Assembly: GCA_022559845.1 (NCBI GenBank)
Contig: CM040124.1
Span: forward strand, 70,083,491 to 70,147,490
DNA: 64,000 nt
Origin: Amorphophallus konjac
Taxonomy: Eukaryota > Streptophyta > Magnoliopsida > Alismatales > Araceae
Reading direction: 5' to 3'
The notes below the pieces were generated by a model, which saw only the letters and a program-made list of their open reading frames with translations, was not told where the DNA came from and ran no database searches. Position numbers and translations under genes: made by a program. This document shows, piece by piece, positions 23,509 to 35,001 of the stretch (positions are counted from its first letter, which is position 1; every line of letters begins with the position of its first letter).

Positions 23509-24584
23509 ACGTCGGACTCACATGCTGATTTGTGGAGACTCTCCGAGGTGTCACTCACAAAGGTAGGGGTAGGCTCGAAGCTCTCAATGGGATCCACTGT
23601 GGTGCCCTTAGAGGGTGTCGGGTCCGCCACGTGAGAAGTGGGGTGAATCCCAAAACCCATCGGTAAGTCCAACCCGAAAGCCGGGTTGCCAAAGCCACTC
23701 GAAACTTGGGAAGGTCCAAGTCCTTGTGTCCTCGATGTGGAGATGACCCTAGGATAGAGCCACTCCAAAGTCACCATCACTAGGTTGCCTACTTGGAATT
23801 CCAAGCGGCACTTACGAGCTTTTGCCTGCTTCTTGTAAATCTCACCGCTCGTTGCTTGATGCTTGCTTGGATGCATATGCCGTGCACTATGATGCAGTGT
23901 GAGTGGGAAATGTGTGGTATGCAAAGGTGGTCCAGGACAACCACATATAGACCTATCGTGCATTGATGTTATGAAGATTTTGAATGATTTGGGAGGACCG
24001 AGGCATCCATAGGTGTCCCGCTTATGCGTGGGTGTGATGAATGCCGGAGAACCCGGACATCCATGAAGGCTCCTAGCATACATAAGACCAATGTGAAATC
24101 GGGGAGGACTATTACACCCAAATAGGGACCACTCATGCTTCCTACTTGACATGTGGGTGATGTGAATGAATGGACTCGACTTTCTAATCATGTCAAGTGG
24201 TGTGTTATGCCAAGACTTATGCACTCCTATCCCAAAGATGACTTCCATGTGTATGGCTGTGGGACGGCCTTTGAACTTCCATGTGAAAGGGTCGAAGGGA
24301 TCTAGGAAGGTGGGCATTATGGAGAGGGGCTCTTCCTTGCTTCCTAGGCATATGTGGCCTGTGGCGATGGTTCCCTTTGTGTGACCCGAGTCTTGGAAGA
24401 GGTGAACTTGGTCTAACATGATTGGTTGGGGTAGGGAAAGGTGGGTTGTGGGTAAGGTGGGTGGGTCATATGGGTAACTAGGCTCCCATTGAAAGGGATC
24501 AAATGGATCATGGTAAAGGCTACCTAGAGAGAGGAACTCCATGTCCCCAAGGTCCTCACAAGGTGGTGAGTCATCCTCCTCCAA
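23487..24584 (-). pseudogene. Unknown ORF with DPFDPF motifs plus integrase GPY/F-like tail (element 1)
   Basis: 365 codons open. Residues ~1-235 are unfamiliar: two HDPFDPFQW/LDPFDPFTW motifs (near residues 27 and 94), then four repeats of a (G)C.(G/S)PP-centred unit (LFGCNSPP, LHGCPGSP, YGCLGPP, CGCPGPP). Residues ~245-345 (CRLEFQVGNLVMVTLEWL.., FGLDLPMGFGIHPTSHVADP) match the integrase C-terminal region of the Gypsy at 43357-52745. The DPFDPF and GCPGPP motifs recur in element 2. The upstream unknown ORF (25396-24620) is in another frame; a 1-2 base shift near 24600-24630 separates them. No function assigned to the novel part. Confidence 0.72.
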
Positions 24585-24619
24585 AGTAATTGGTCCAAGA
24601 TCTCTAGTGAGTTGACCGT

Positions 24620-25396
24620 TTAGGCATTTGGGATCTCCATGGGTGGGGAGTAGACCGGAGTGGGTTCTTCCTCTAAGGGAAGAAATAGGAGGATCTCAAT
24701 AGTGCAATGCCCACTCGTGCAAACGGAGGTGATGAAGCCAATGGTGGGGTGGGCAAAGTTAATGGTGCTAGGCTCTGATGGTCCCATGGCAAGCAAGCCG
24801 GTCAAGTGGACTTGCCAATATAGGCAATCCACTATATCTCCTAAGTCTCCGGCGAAGTAGAAGGTTTGGAAAGTGACATAGGGAGGCCGGGTGGGAACAA
24901 TTTGGGATTTATATCCCAATGGTGGTGAGCTAGGGAGGGTGGGACTTTGCTTGAGCCATTGGAGTATGGACTCATCTATGGTGAGGGTGCCATGTGTGAT
25001 GGTGCATGGGTTTTGAGGATCCGGACCATGAGGGGTGAGGGAAGATTGAGGCTCTTCTTTCTTATTGATGGGAGCTTGGGCTTCCTCTATGGTGATAAGA
25101 GGGTCCAGATGGGCATAAATCTTTCTAAGTTCATTTCTCATCTCAACCCAAAAGTCGATGGGCTCTTGCCTTCCAACTTCCCTTAAGCCTACAATGTTTT
25201 ACCATTCATTCCTAGCTTGGCACCAGAGTAAACTTTTGGCATAGTTGACTTGCATAGACCCTAACAGTGTGAACCTCCCAAAGTGGTGATCTATGGAGCT
25301 TTCCCATTCTAGATATAAACTAGGGTGGGATCCATCAAACACAAAGACGTCTATTGGGTCCAAGCGAGATGAGTAGGCTAAGTAGGAAGTGGGCAT
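24620..25396 (-). pseudogene. Gag-like start fused to unknown proline-rich domain (element 1)
   Basis: From ATG 25396, residues ~18-95 (FDGSHPSLYLEWESSIDHHF, RQEPIDFWVEMRNELRKIY) match the Gag domain of the chromodomain Gypsy (FDGSHEPSVYLEWETAMDQYF, REEPIDTWADMKNQLRNKY). A TAA at 25199-25201 interrupts the same frame. After residue ~98 the Gag similarity stops and an unfamiliar domain begins: GTLTIDESILQWLK, then FAHPTIGFITSVCTSGH and EILLFLPLEEEP. These blocks are conserved in element 2 (GTFYIAESLLSWLK, FTHPALGSITSVYTVGH, EVLLLLPLPDEP). No zinc knuckle or catalytic motif seen. A Gag fusion product is inferred; protein role unknown. Confidence 0.75.
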
Positions 25397-25459
25397 GATG
25401 AACGGGTGATAAATGCAATCGCCCTAGGACAAGACTTAGTAGAGACAAGTCTAGAACTT

Positions 25460-25472
25460 GCTCTGATACCAA
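25460..25472 (-). promoter_or_regulatory. Primer-binding site of element 1
   Basis: Minus strand TTGGTATCAGAGC, one base after the LTR end (..TTTTACATCA). Initiator tRNA-Met type. The Gag-like ATG follows only ~64 bp later. Confidence 0.92.
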
Positions 25473-25473
25473 T

Positions 25474-28033
25474 TGATGTAAAATGCCCTTAAGAAAATGT
25501 AGCACTAGACCGAACAACCCCTTGGACCTAGCAAGCAAGCACGAACCGAACAGCGAACTCACTCAAGCGGACTCACCCGTGACGTGCACACCCGGGTCCG
25601 TAGGTGGACCGGCGATGGGGATGAGGGTCTGAGGTTGGACCTTAAGGTTCATGGGGGTTGGCTAGCTTGGGATGGACCCCTAAGGGCCAGGGATGCCCAA
25701 ATCACGGGCGGCCAACATGCCAAGGGCGTGGGTTAAGTGGTTGCTCTCACCTCACTCCGCGGTGGCCACTCAATTGGTGGAAATTTAGATCGGGTGCTCA
25801 CTCACCGTCCGACGGAGCTAGAAGGCAATACTAAATAAGCAATAGTAAACCAGAGAGGGATGTGGCCCGGAGCTCACCTGATCGGTGTGAATACACCGAT
25901 CCCGTCGGAGACGAGGCGAGCGGGGAAGCGTGGGTACTGCGCCGGTGTAGCTCTAACCTCAAAATCAGAGAAGTACAACACTACACCACACGCAGGAGGG
26001 GGATCTCAGGGCGAGGATTAATTTAAATTACATCCAAAACTTCCTCCACACAGGGAGGGGCCTTCAGCCAGCCAAGCGAGGGGAGGGGAAAAGCCGATAC
26101 ACCCGAATCTGCCTGATGTGACCAGTAGGGGTAGAGATTGGATGTTGAGCTGCTGCGGGCGTCTCCCAGTGCTGCAGGAAGGTGGGACTGATGTTGAGTC
26201 GACTAGGGGCGAGGTAGAAGCCGACCGTAGGAGCTGGTAGTCATCCGGAGGTCGAGCCGAGGTGTTGCGCCGTCGTCTTCACAAGCTGCTCTGTTCTGCC
26301 CGATCTGGGACTGTAGGACAGGGTGTTGGTGTCGGGATAGCCACGAGCTCGTCCGAAGGTTGCCAGAGCTGGGATCAGCGCTGAGACGACCAGGACTGAC
26401 CAAGGAACAGACCGTATGATTTCGGGCACCGTTTGGTGGACTCCGGAGGTCTCTGTAGTTCGGAGTACTCGGCTGGTCTGACTGAGTTCTGACTGATGCA
26501 GAACCAAAGGGTACTGATATTGATGCTCCCCCGGGCGCTACCGAACTCCGATGGAGGTGAAATTGGCGGCGACGTGACTGTGGACAAAGTAGCATCGAAT
26601 GACAACTTACGGGACCACAATCAGAGGTTGGAGAAGAAAGCTCTGAGTTGAAGAGTGGGGGTTAGTCCAACCTAGATAGACAGGAGTAGTCTGTGACCTT
26701 TGAAGAGAATGGCCGGTACCGGGTGCTCGAGTGGGCGAATCACCTCCTTCTTTCTGGTACTGAAAGAGGACTGGACGTAGTGCTTGCCCTCCGAAGATCA
26801 TGCCAGGAGCTCAACCGAGCTGGGCATGGGAGCCTCTGTACTCAGCTTCAGGTCACCAGTCAAGGGATAGAAGCGCAGTCCAGTTATATCTACGCCCCCG
26901 AACAGCTCCGAGCTCGGATGCCGGTGGGATCACCTAAGTTGTGACGCTGTCTTGATGAGGTTTCCACCGGTATAAGATACTCCACCTGAAGCCTTGAGGG
27001 AAGGTCATGGCTGCCTCTGCAAACTGCTGCTGCTCTGCTGCCTACGACCCTGGACTGGGTCTGAAGCTGAAAGGAATATGATTGATGGTGGTGAGGGTTA
27101 GGAGGGAGATGGGGTTGGCTAATGGCTGTGGGGAGGGGAGGGGAGTGGCTGGAGGACTGATGGGGAGCTGAGGGATCAATGGTGAGGGCAAAGCTGGCTG
27201 GAGATGGCAGTGTGGTGGCTGGGTGAGCACAAGAGAGTGAGTGGAATGGGAGAGGGAAGAGAGATGGCCAAGGAGGAATGGGGGAGATGGGGGGGGCGAC
27301 CCTAGGAGCTGAAGGGTCAAGGGAGGTCGACCAAGGGGGGGCTGGGGATAGAGAAAGAGGGGGGAGTTTGAATTTTAGGCTTGGGAGGGGTGAAAGGGGG
27401 ATTGGAGAAGTGAAGAGATGTGTTGGGAAGATGAAAGGGTGTCTAGGGGGAGGGGATTCCACCTAGGGGTTGAGGGAATAATTGAATGAGGGTATGGGGA
27501 AGGGATATGGCTTTAATGAGAAGGGAAGGGAGGGAGGAGAGAGAGGAAATTTGAATTTGGGGGAGGGGATGAGAGAGAGAGGGGTGCGGCCCCCTTAGAG
27601 AGAGAGATATGAGAGAGAGAGAGGAGATATAGGTGGAGAGTCTCACTCCAGAAGGGGGGATTTCTCTAAGGGGTTTTCTTTCTATTCAAATATTCAAAGT
27701 TGTTACATATGAGGGGAGTGGGGGCCTATTTATAGGCTTACATAATTCCTTATGACCAAACTAACCCTGACTTTTAGACAAATGACTAGAAAAGTCCTGA
27801 AGGGGGCGCCCATGGGCCTAGCCCACTAGTTGGGCCCAATTGTCTCCACTAACCACTCTAATGACCCATTAACTTACTAAGTGACTCAAAAGGAAAAATT
27901 ACATATAAATAGACTCAAATAAAATGAAAATTACATGGTACGACTAGAAATTAAGTGGCAGAATTGATGATGCGCCGATGGCGAGCAACTGTAGTCCCGA
28001 AAAAAGATGGAGTGGCTGGGGATGTCCCCATCA
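25474..28033 (-). repeat. 5' LTR of element 1
   Basis: 2560 bp, TGATGGGGACATC..TTTTACATCA on the minus strand. Equal in length to the left copy only because several small indels balance; for example the segment after ggggaagcgtgggtac is shorter here near 25936. Confidence 0.93.
27727..27734 (-). promoter_or_regulatory. Candidate TATA box in 5' LTR of element 1
   Basis: Minus strand TATAAATA within GCCTATAAATAGGC, about 300 bp from the LTR start; the same site is conserved in the other LTR at 22994-23001. Confidence 0.6.
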
Positions 28034-28423
28034 ATTACCCCCATAATCGTTGTTGGCCTTGTGGTCCTCAAAGTCGGGGGCACGAGGTTGTTGTTCCTCA
28101 GCCCTAGGTGGGGAAGGCTAGGCAGCAGTCACTTGAGGGGCCTGAACAACTCCGGGAAGCTCCCGGTGGGGGGCTCTCTCCACACTCTCTAACCTTCCAA
28201 CCAGACCTTGGACAGATCGGTCGGAAGCCTCGGCACGGTCCTCCATGGCCTTGAGATAGCCCTCCAAGCAGTCGGTTTTCTTCCTATGAGTTTGATCGGA
28301 CCTATCCATGCGCTCCAAGAGTAGAGCCACTACGTCATCCAGAGATCGGCCTCCTTGGGTGGCACCTCGGGGTTCACCCATAATGTCAGGGCGATGGTAC
28401 TGGGTACCTCCACGAGTGGGCAT
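28034..28423 (-). pseudogene. gag: Old Gypsy gag, N-terminal piece
   Basis: Minus-strand start MPTRGGTQYHRP.. leads into SLDDVVALLLERMDRSDQ and a heptad-like helical stretch, typical of the N-terminus of plant Ty3 Gag. A TAG at 28118-28120 interrupts; the frame continues to 28034 and, across element 1, into 20740-20621. The leader and 5' LTR of this element lie to the right at 34742-35001, split off by element 2. Thus two later insertions cut one gag/leader. Confidence 0.8.
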
Positions 28424-28505
28424 GCGAGGGGAGGGGACCTAAAGGGATCTAAGGGGGTGACTCACTACGACCTATATGGAAGGACCAATGCAAAATGAAG
28501 GATGA

Positions 28506-28510
28506 CCTAG
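28506..28510. repeat. Target-site duplication CCTAG of element 2
   Basis: CCTAG precedes TGATGGGGAC at 28511 and recurs at 34742-34746 after the right LTR. Confidence 0.93.
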
Positions 28511-30588
28511 TGATGGGGACATCGAGGCAAGACCGTCCGCATTTTTTTTGCATTTATGTCCTTTCATATTTGTATGTATACCCTTGTGTTATATGTGTAC
28601 GCAATTGTAAGTCTTAGTGGGTTTATATGTAAAATTCTAGTAGGCCCAAGCAAGGGGGCCCTCACCCCTTTCCCATTGGTCCACCTAGACCATGTGAGGC
28701 TGGTCCACCATCCTAGGTGGCCATCTAGAAGGTTGGAATGCCAATTGACCACATGGGAGACAAGTGGATTAAAAATTCAAAGGTAGGCTACCTACCTCAC
28801 CTACCTTGTCCCCCCATTAGAATTAATTAGGAATTTTATTTTTTTTATTTATTTGGATCAAATATGAAGTCTCTTAAATGCCCCTCCAGATCCTAGATCT
28901 AAGGGTATTCATGGTCTTTATTTATTTATTATATAAGTCATGTATTTCTATTATACTAGAATTAATGAAATGAGAAAAAGCATTGTGCAAGAGCCCCCCT
29001 TGAGTGAATTTCGACCTCCCCTCTCTCTCCCTCTGGTTTCTTCAGCCCCAAGCCCCATTCTAAAGTGATATCTCCTTCCCCTCAATCTCTGAGTTCATCG
29101 GTGCCGCCGCCGCCGCCGTTCGTGCCGCCATCGAGCCGCCGCGAAGCCGTCTTCAGTAATCTGTCCATCCAAGATAGAGGCAACTTCCATGAATTTATGC
29201 TGCAACCTCCCACCTCCTCTGGAGCTGAAATTTTCAGGAGTAGTTCACCTCTCGAACCCTTATCTTCAAAAAAAATTTCAAGTCATATTTCCTTCATTTG
29301 ATATTTTTCAATTTTCGTTCAAACTGTCATTCCAGTTCTGCCAGATCTCTATCTATAGTGATAGTTTCCCTGAGTTTTCCATTTCCTGACAACTTTTGAT
29401 TTTTATTGGAGCCCCCAATTTTACTGGGAGTTCTATCCACCTTCCTCTACCTCTCCAAATTTTCGTGGAATTTTGAAAGTTCATCTCATATTTTTAGAAA
29501 TTCCTTTTCCAACTCATCTACAGTTCTATCTGCATCAGTCTAGATCCGACCCCAGTCCAGTGTAAACACTCTAGAAAATCCAAATCACCATATTTTCAAG
29601 ATCTAAAAATACCCCTGGTTTTCTCTCTTGAAGATCTACAACTTGCCAGAAGGACCCAACTTCAGATTCGGATGTCTACCTCACGGGCAAAGGCGATCCA
29701 CAGGAAAGTTCTCTGCTAATATGAGAATTCGGGTACTGTATAACAGCAGCTTCAAAATTAGTTAAGGCTCAGATCCGTGAAGATCCAGCTACTCTCTCCA
29801 GTCCTATCTTGAAGGATTTCGAGAGAGCTTTCCATCGGTACCTCCTGATCGTCGATCCGACATCGGGATTGGTCGCAGCGTGTGATCTCGTCAGGTCGTG
29901 CGCTGAAAAATAGAACCGGCAGATCCGTGGCCGATTATTCCGACCGGTGCAGATCAGAGCCGTCCGGCCTCCGGCCGGCGAATCAGCGTGCCACCATCCC
30001 GAGGAGCGCTTCCCCAAGTGTCCCCACTACAGCGGTGCCACCGGGTCCCACACGGCCCCTCCGACCAGCACGCGGGTCCCACAGTCACGAGTTCGGGTGC
30101 TACCGAAGCTACGCGAGAAGCCGCCCGTCAACCCGAAATCGGTCCTCCCGGGCCCCATTGTGTCGCCCTTTACCTCCCTGCGTGGAGTGGGCCATAATTC
30201 ATTGCTGTAATATTCGTGTATTAACTGTTCCGGGAGTACGAGTTCGGCCGGGTCCGTCGTCCCCACGCCGAGAGCGTGGAGGTATCGTTTTCGCTCCCTT
30301 ATTCGGCATTTGCTTTCTTTCGTATATACATCTTTATGCCACTGCTAGAGAGCATGTGTAGGGATATCTAGCTTGCTATATATTATTTATTACCGCTGCT
30401 GCGAGAGAGAGCGTGACCGTCCTGTGACCCGATCCGGGCACAAAAGAGAGCCGACCACCCTAGCTCATTGCCGATTTCTCAACCGCGCACGTCCGACGCT
30501 TCCCTCGTTAAGGGACAATCATGAGCTCACCTAGAGTCCGAGGGTCGCATATCATTTTAGAGTCAAGTCCGTGGTCCGTCCCGCATCA
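28511..30588 (+). repeat. 5' LTR of element 2
   Basis: TGATGGGGACATC..CCGCATCA. A TATATAAG at 28930-28937 is a weak TATA candidate. It has a GCC-trinucleotide run at 29100-29125 and a CpG-rich block at about 29870-30290. Small frames inside (for example 29882-30361) occur in both LTRs but show no recognisable protein. Confidence 0.93.
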
Positions 30589-30590
30589 AT

Positions 30591-30603
30591 TTGGTATCAG
30601 AGC
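30591..30603 (+). promoter_or_regulatory. Primer-binding site of element 2
   Basis: TTGGTATCAGAGC, two bases after the LTR end. Initiator tRNA-Met type. Confidence 0.92.
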
Positions 30604-30960
30604 AAGTTGAGTCTAGGGTATCAAAAAAAAAGAGTGTCATTTACGTTTAGTCTTTAGTCATTGTCTAAGTCATGTTTAGGGTCATCATTGTTTTAACACA
30701 AAAAAAGTGTCTTCTGGGTCACAATTGCATACCATTAGTCGGTATATAAAAAGGTGTTGTCCGAACGTTAGGCTACGCCTATCGGGAAGGTCGCACACTT
30801 GCGCGAGTGATCTTCGGATCGATTAACTCCGCCCCGTACCGAGTCTTGGTGTCTTGTCCTTAGTGTGCATGCATCCCAACCTTGCATAGTCGGTCTAGTG
30901 TCATGTCCAAATGGCCTTGCCTATCCATTCCTAGGGATCCATTCCCACATTTTGGCAAAT

Positions 30961-32202
30961 ATGGCCAACCCATGCCGACCCGTCCAAGGCGATAGGTCCG
31001 TGTCCGAGTACATTCGAGACTATCATAAGTATTGGTTGGAATATGGCTTGGGAGAAGAGAGCACCACGACTGCCTTTCAGTTTCGGAGAGGTTTGCGGCT
31101 TTACTTTTGAATCCAATGTCTTGGCCACGATGCATTCTCTCTGGCGCAATCCTATAAGGTCACTCTGGAGGTCGAGCCATTTGAGTCTCAATTAAATGAC
31201 GATCTACAGCGAGCAGATGCTGCCCTGGCTGCCCTTGGACAAACATCTACCTCCCAACCGAGTCCCGAGCCGATCGGACTACCTACCCCATTGCCTTTAC
31301 CACCCGAGAGTGCTCCAATGTCACCGTCACCTTCCGATCTTATTTCGGAGCCCTCTCATTTGGAGCCACCAAAGCCCGAGCCACCCGTATTTCTAACGGG
31401 TACATTTTACATAGCCGAGTCACTACTTAGTTGGCTCAAGGATGGCTTGGTCCCACTTCCCTTCCCATCTATGGACCCTATCCTACCTCTAGTGCCAATC
31501 AAATCATTTCACACCACTTTCCGGTCTAGTCACTATGTGGATACTTTGGATGACCTTCTTAAAGGGTTAGACCGGCAACTGACATTTACGCACTTGTTGG
31601 CTCCAGGCTTCGACCGACCCACAGGTCGTAGTTTCACTCATCCCGCTTTGGGGTCCATCACCTCCGTGTACACCGTGGGTCATGTTACCACGGAGGTTCT
31701 TCTACTTCTCCCGCTACCGGACGAGCCCGAATTCATACTCTTTTGTCCGAGGGAGGAATCATACTTTTTGCCTACGATCCCCGCCCCACCCGTCACAATT
31801 CAAGAAGGTGACTATCCACACCTTCAAAACTTCTACACGTGGGACCGTGACTTGTGGGAACCCACCACAAGGGCTCATACCTTCTTTGATCCCTTTGATC
31901 CATTTCCTAGTGGACTCTTAGACCCTCCATATATACTTCACTTCTTAGAGGGAGTCCACTATCACACTCCTACCCCACGGGCCGGGTCATCTACACCCAC
32001 CAAGCCCGTACACCTACAAGATACACCATCATCTAGGGGAAATACTCTTGGTTCTCCCACATCTACATCCCATATGCATGCATGGCCCACCTTAGGAGGT
32101 CTAGGATTTCCGCATGATGTGAACCACCAGTTATGTCAGATGCATGCATGGCACACATTCGGGTGTCCTGGTCCGCCGTCATCCATGTACGGGTCGGACT
32201 AA
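30961..32202 (+). pseudogene. Gag-like fragment fused to unknown proline-rich ORF (element 2)
   Basis: ATG 30961 opens a Gag-like piece: QGDRSVSEYIRDYHKYWLEY..FRRGL matches the later Gag region of the chromodomain Gypsy (QEGKTVVEYIEKFDSYLLKC..FRNGL). A TGA at 31108-31110 interrupts; the frame is otherwise open to 32202. After a proline-rich linker (31240-31400) come GTFYIAESLLSWLK, FTHPALGSITSVYTVGH, EVLLLLPLPDEP (about 31400-31735), all shared with element 1, then HTFFDPFDPF (near 31885) and two MHAW units ending FGCPGPP (near 32160). No catalytic motif seen. Conservation in two distinct elements argues for selection at some time; function unknown. Confidence 0.78.
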
Positions 32203-32663
32203 CATTAGGTGTGTCTAGGGTCATAGTTGAGTCAATGTGCTTTTCTTTGTGTGGTTTGTTTTATGTGGTTTGTTTGCATGGTTTGTGTGTCGTTTGTTTG
32301 TCTGCATGTGTCTTGTGCAAGCTCGTCGATGCCAGTCTCTTATGAGTGAGAGGCGAGTGGACTCACTCGATGAGTATGTGATCGGTTCTACATCTATATC
32401 CGGATCAGTCACCTACAGGGACTCAACGGTGATTCCTAGTGAAGCTTCAAGCCGCCTCCTCCCATTTTGAGAGTGCCCCACCCGGAGTGTCCACCTCTAG
32501 CCCACAACAGCTTGTGCATATCGAGTATATATGGAATGAGCAGGTGACGGTCACTTGGAGTGGAGCATACCCGCGTTACTTGGCACGGTGACGGATCCGC
32601 CGGAGTACTCGAGCATCCATACCCCTACTCGATGGGGTCGAGTTCCTCCCACCCGGGGAGAAT
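32203..32663 (+). pseudogene. 3' tail with chromodomain remnant (element 2)
   Basis: No gene in 32203-32500. At about 32515-32590 the plus strand reads HIEYIWNEQVTVTWSGAYPR, aligning with the chromodomain entry of the intact Gypsy (DRIEQILDEQVTTTWSKVYE), broken by a TGA at the conserved RW. In another frame just before the polypurine tract it reads PYSMGSSSSHPG, the counterpart of PYSTESSSLRPRG and PYSTESSSPHPGG in the two related elements. Confidence 0.68.
32650..32663 (+). promoter_or_regulatory. Polypurine tract of element 2
   Basis: CACCCGGGGAGAAT abuts the LTR start TGATGGGG at 32664; the purine run is short (GGGGAGAA). Confidence 0.75.
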
Positions 32664-34741
32664 TGATGGGGACATCGAGGCAAGACCGTCCGCATTTTGT
32701 TTGCATTTATGTCCTTTCATATTTGTATGTATACCCTTGTGTTATATGGGTACGCAATTGTAAGTCTTAGTGGGTTTATAAGTAAAATTACAGTAGGCCC
32801 AAGCAAGGGGGCCCTCACCCCTTTCCCATTGGTCCACCTAGACCATGTGGGGCTGGTCAACCATCCTAGGTGGCCATCTAGAAGGTTGGAATGCCAATTG
32901 ACCACATGGAAGACAAGTGGATTAAAAATTCAAAGGTATGCTACCCACCTCACCTACCTTGTCCCCCCATTAGAATTAATTAGGAATTTCATTTTTTTAT
33001 TTTATTTGGATCAAATATGAAGTCTCTTAAATGCCCCTCCAGATCCTAGATCTAAGGGTATTCATGGTCTTTTTTTATTTATTATATAAGTCATGTATTT
33101 CTATTATTCTAGCATTAATGAAATGAGAAAAAACATTGTGCAAGAGCCCCCCTTGAGTGAATTTCGACCTCCCCTCTCTCTCCCTCTAGTTTATTCATCC
33201 CCAACCCCATTCTAGAGTGATATCTCCTTCCCCTCAATCTCTGAGTTCATCGGTGCCGCCGCCGCCGCCATTCGTGCCGCCATCGAGCCGCCGCGAAGCC
33301 GTCTTCGGTAATCTGTCCATCCAGGATAGAGACAACTTCCACGAATTTCAGCTCCCACCTCGCACCTCTTATGGAGCTGAAATTTTCAGGAGTGGTTCAC
33401 CTCTCGAACCCTTATCTTCACAAAAAATTTCAAGTCATATTTCCTTCATTTGATATTTTTCAATTTTCATTCAAACTGTCATTCCAGTTCTGCCAGATCT
33501 CTGTCTACAGTGATAGTTTCCCTGAGTTTTCCATTTCCTGACCTCTTTTTGATTTTTATTGGAGCCCCCAATTTTACTGGGAGTTTTTTCCACATTCCTC
33601 TACCTTTCCAAATTTTCGTGGAATTTTGAAAGTTCATCTCATATTTTTAGAAATTCCTTTTCCAACTCATCTACAGTTCTATCTGCATTAGTCCGGATCC
33701 AACCCCAGTCCAGTGTAAACACTCTAGAAAATCCAAATCACCATATTTTCCAGATCTAAAAATACCCCTGGTTTCCTCTCTTGAAGATCTACAACTTTTC
33801 TGAAGGACCCAACTTCAGATTCAGACGTCTACCTCACGGTCAAAGGTGATCCACAGGAAAGTTCTCTGCTAATATGAGAATTTGGGTACTGTACAATAGC
33901 AGCTTCAAAATTAGTTAAGGCTCAGATCCGTGAAGATCCAGCTACTCTCTCCAGTCCTATCTTGAAGGATTTCTAGAGAGCTTTCCATCGGTACCTCCTG
34001 ATCGTCGATCCGACATCGGGATTGGTCGCAGCATGTGATCTCGTCGGGTCACGCGCTGAAAAATAGAACCGGCAGATCCGTGGCCGGTTATTCCGACCGG
34101 TGCAGATCGGAGCCGTCCGACCTCCGGCCGGAGAATCAGCGTGCCGCCATCCCGAGGAGCGCTTCCCCAAGTGTCCCCACTACGGCGGTGCCACCGGGTC
34201 CCACACGGCCCCTCCGACCAGCACGCGGGTCCCACAGTCACGAGTTCGGGTGCTGCCGAAGCTACGCGAGAAGCCGCCCGTCAACCCGAAATCGGTCCTC
34301 CCGGGCCCCATTGTGTCGCCCTTTACCTCCCTGCGTGGAGTGGGCCATAATTCATTGCTGTAATATTCGTGTATTAACTATCCCGGGAGTACGAGTTCGG
34401 CCGGGTCCGTCGTCCCCACGCCGAGAGCGTGGAGGTATCGTTTTCGCTCCCTTATTCGGCATTTGCTTTCTTTCGTATATACATCTTTATGCCGCTGCTA
34501 GAGAGCATGTGTAGGGATATCTAGCTTGCTATATATTGTTTATTACCGTTGCTACGAGAGAGAGCGTGACCGTCCCGTGACCCGATCCGGGCACAAAAGA
34601 GAGCCGACCACCCTAGCTCATTGCCGATTTCTCAACCGCGCACGTCCGACGCTTTCCTCGCTAAGGGACAATCACGAGCTCATCTAGAGTCCGACGGTCG
34701 CATATCATTTTGGAGTCGAGTCCGTGGTCCGTCCCGCATCA
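32664..34741 (+). repeat. 3' LTR of element 2
   Basis: 2078 bp, TGATGGGGACATC..CCGCATCA, matching the 5' LTR with scattered substitutions. Followed by CCTAG, the right target duplication. Confidence 0.93.
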
Positions 34742-35001
34742 CCTAGACTCTAATATCCGGTACGAGGCGGAGGTTTGATCCGAAGATCGCACTCACGCAA
34801 GTGTGCCCCCTTCCCAATAGGCGAGCCAATCGTTCCGAGAACACCTTTGGATATACCAAATGAAATGGGGCACCCTGGGACCGACTAGCCTAGACTCAAA
34901 CCGGCTCTGATACCAATTTGATGTGGGACAACAATGAGACTCGACTCAGACTTGTTACGAGATTGGGATTCTAGGTGACGACGCGACCCAAAGACGACGC
35001 G
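34742..35001 (-). other. Leader, primer site and first 83 bp of 5' LTR of the old Gypsy
   Basis: Minus strand: an LTR ending ..GTCCCACATCA (34919), two bases, then the primer site TTGGTATCAGAGC (34916-34904) and an untranslated leader up to the break at element 2. The LTR end resembles that of element 2 (..GTCCCGCATCA), so the two are relatives. Only 83 bp of LTR remain before the next element starts at 35002. Confidence 0.8.

Larger units (their letters stand above)
20741..28033 (-). mobile_element. Element 1: non-autonomous chromovirus-like Gypsy with a replacement ORF
   Basis: 7293 bp, two 2560 bp LTRs, internal region of only 2173 bp. On the minus strand the order is LTR, primer site (25460-25472), Gag-like start, unknown proline-rich ORF, integrase tail with degenerate chromodomain, LTR. 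Protease, RT, RNase H and integrase core are absent. Gag and tail are recognisably related to the nested chromodomain Gypsy at 43357-52745. By eye the LTRs differ by about 5-6%, so this is older than the other complete insertions in this stretch. It resembles the TR-GAG/LARD class of non-autonomous plant LTR elements, but with an extra conserved ORF. Confidence 0.92.
28511..34741 (+). mobile_element. Element 2: non-autonomous chromovirus-like Gypsy with the same replacement ORF
   Basis: 6231 bp, two 2078 bp LTRs, 2075 bp internal region, plus strand. Order: LTR, primer site, Gag-like fragment, unknown proline-rich ORF related to that of element 1, chromodomain remnant, polypurine tract, LTR. 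No protease, RT or integrase core. LTR sequence differs from element 1 except for similar ends (TGATGGGGACATC). By eye LTR divergence is about 3%, so insertion is more recent than element 1. It lies in the leader of the old minus-strand Gypsy, in opposite orientation. Confidence 0.92.

Noticed and set aside
29882..30361. 159-codon frame present in both LTRs of element 2 (also 34035-34514)
   Set aside because: Arg/Pro/Ser-rich translation of a CpG-rich LTR block; presence in both copies follows from LTR identity.
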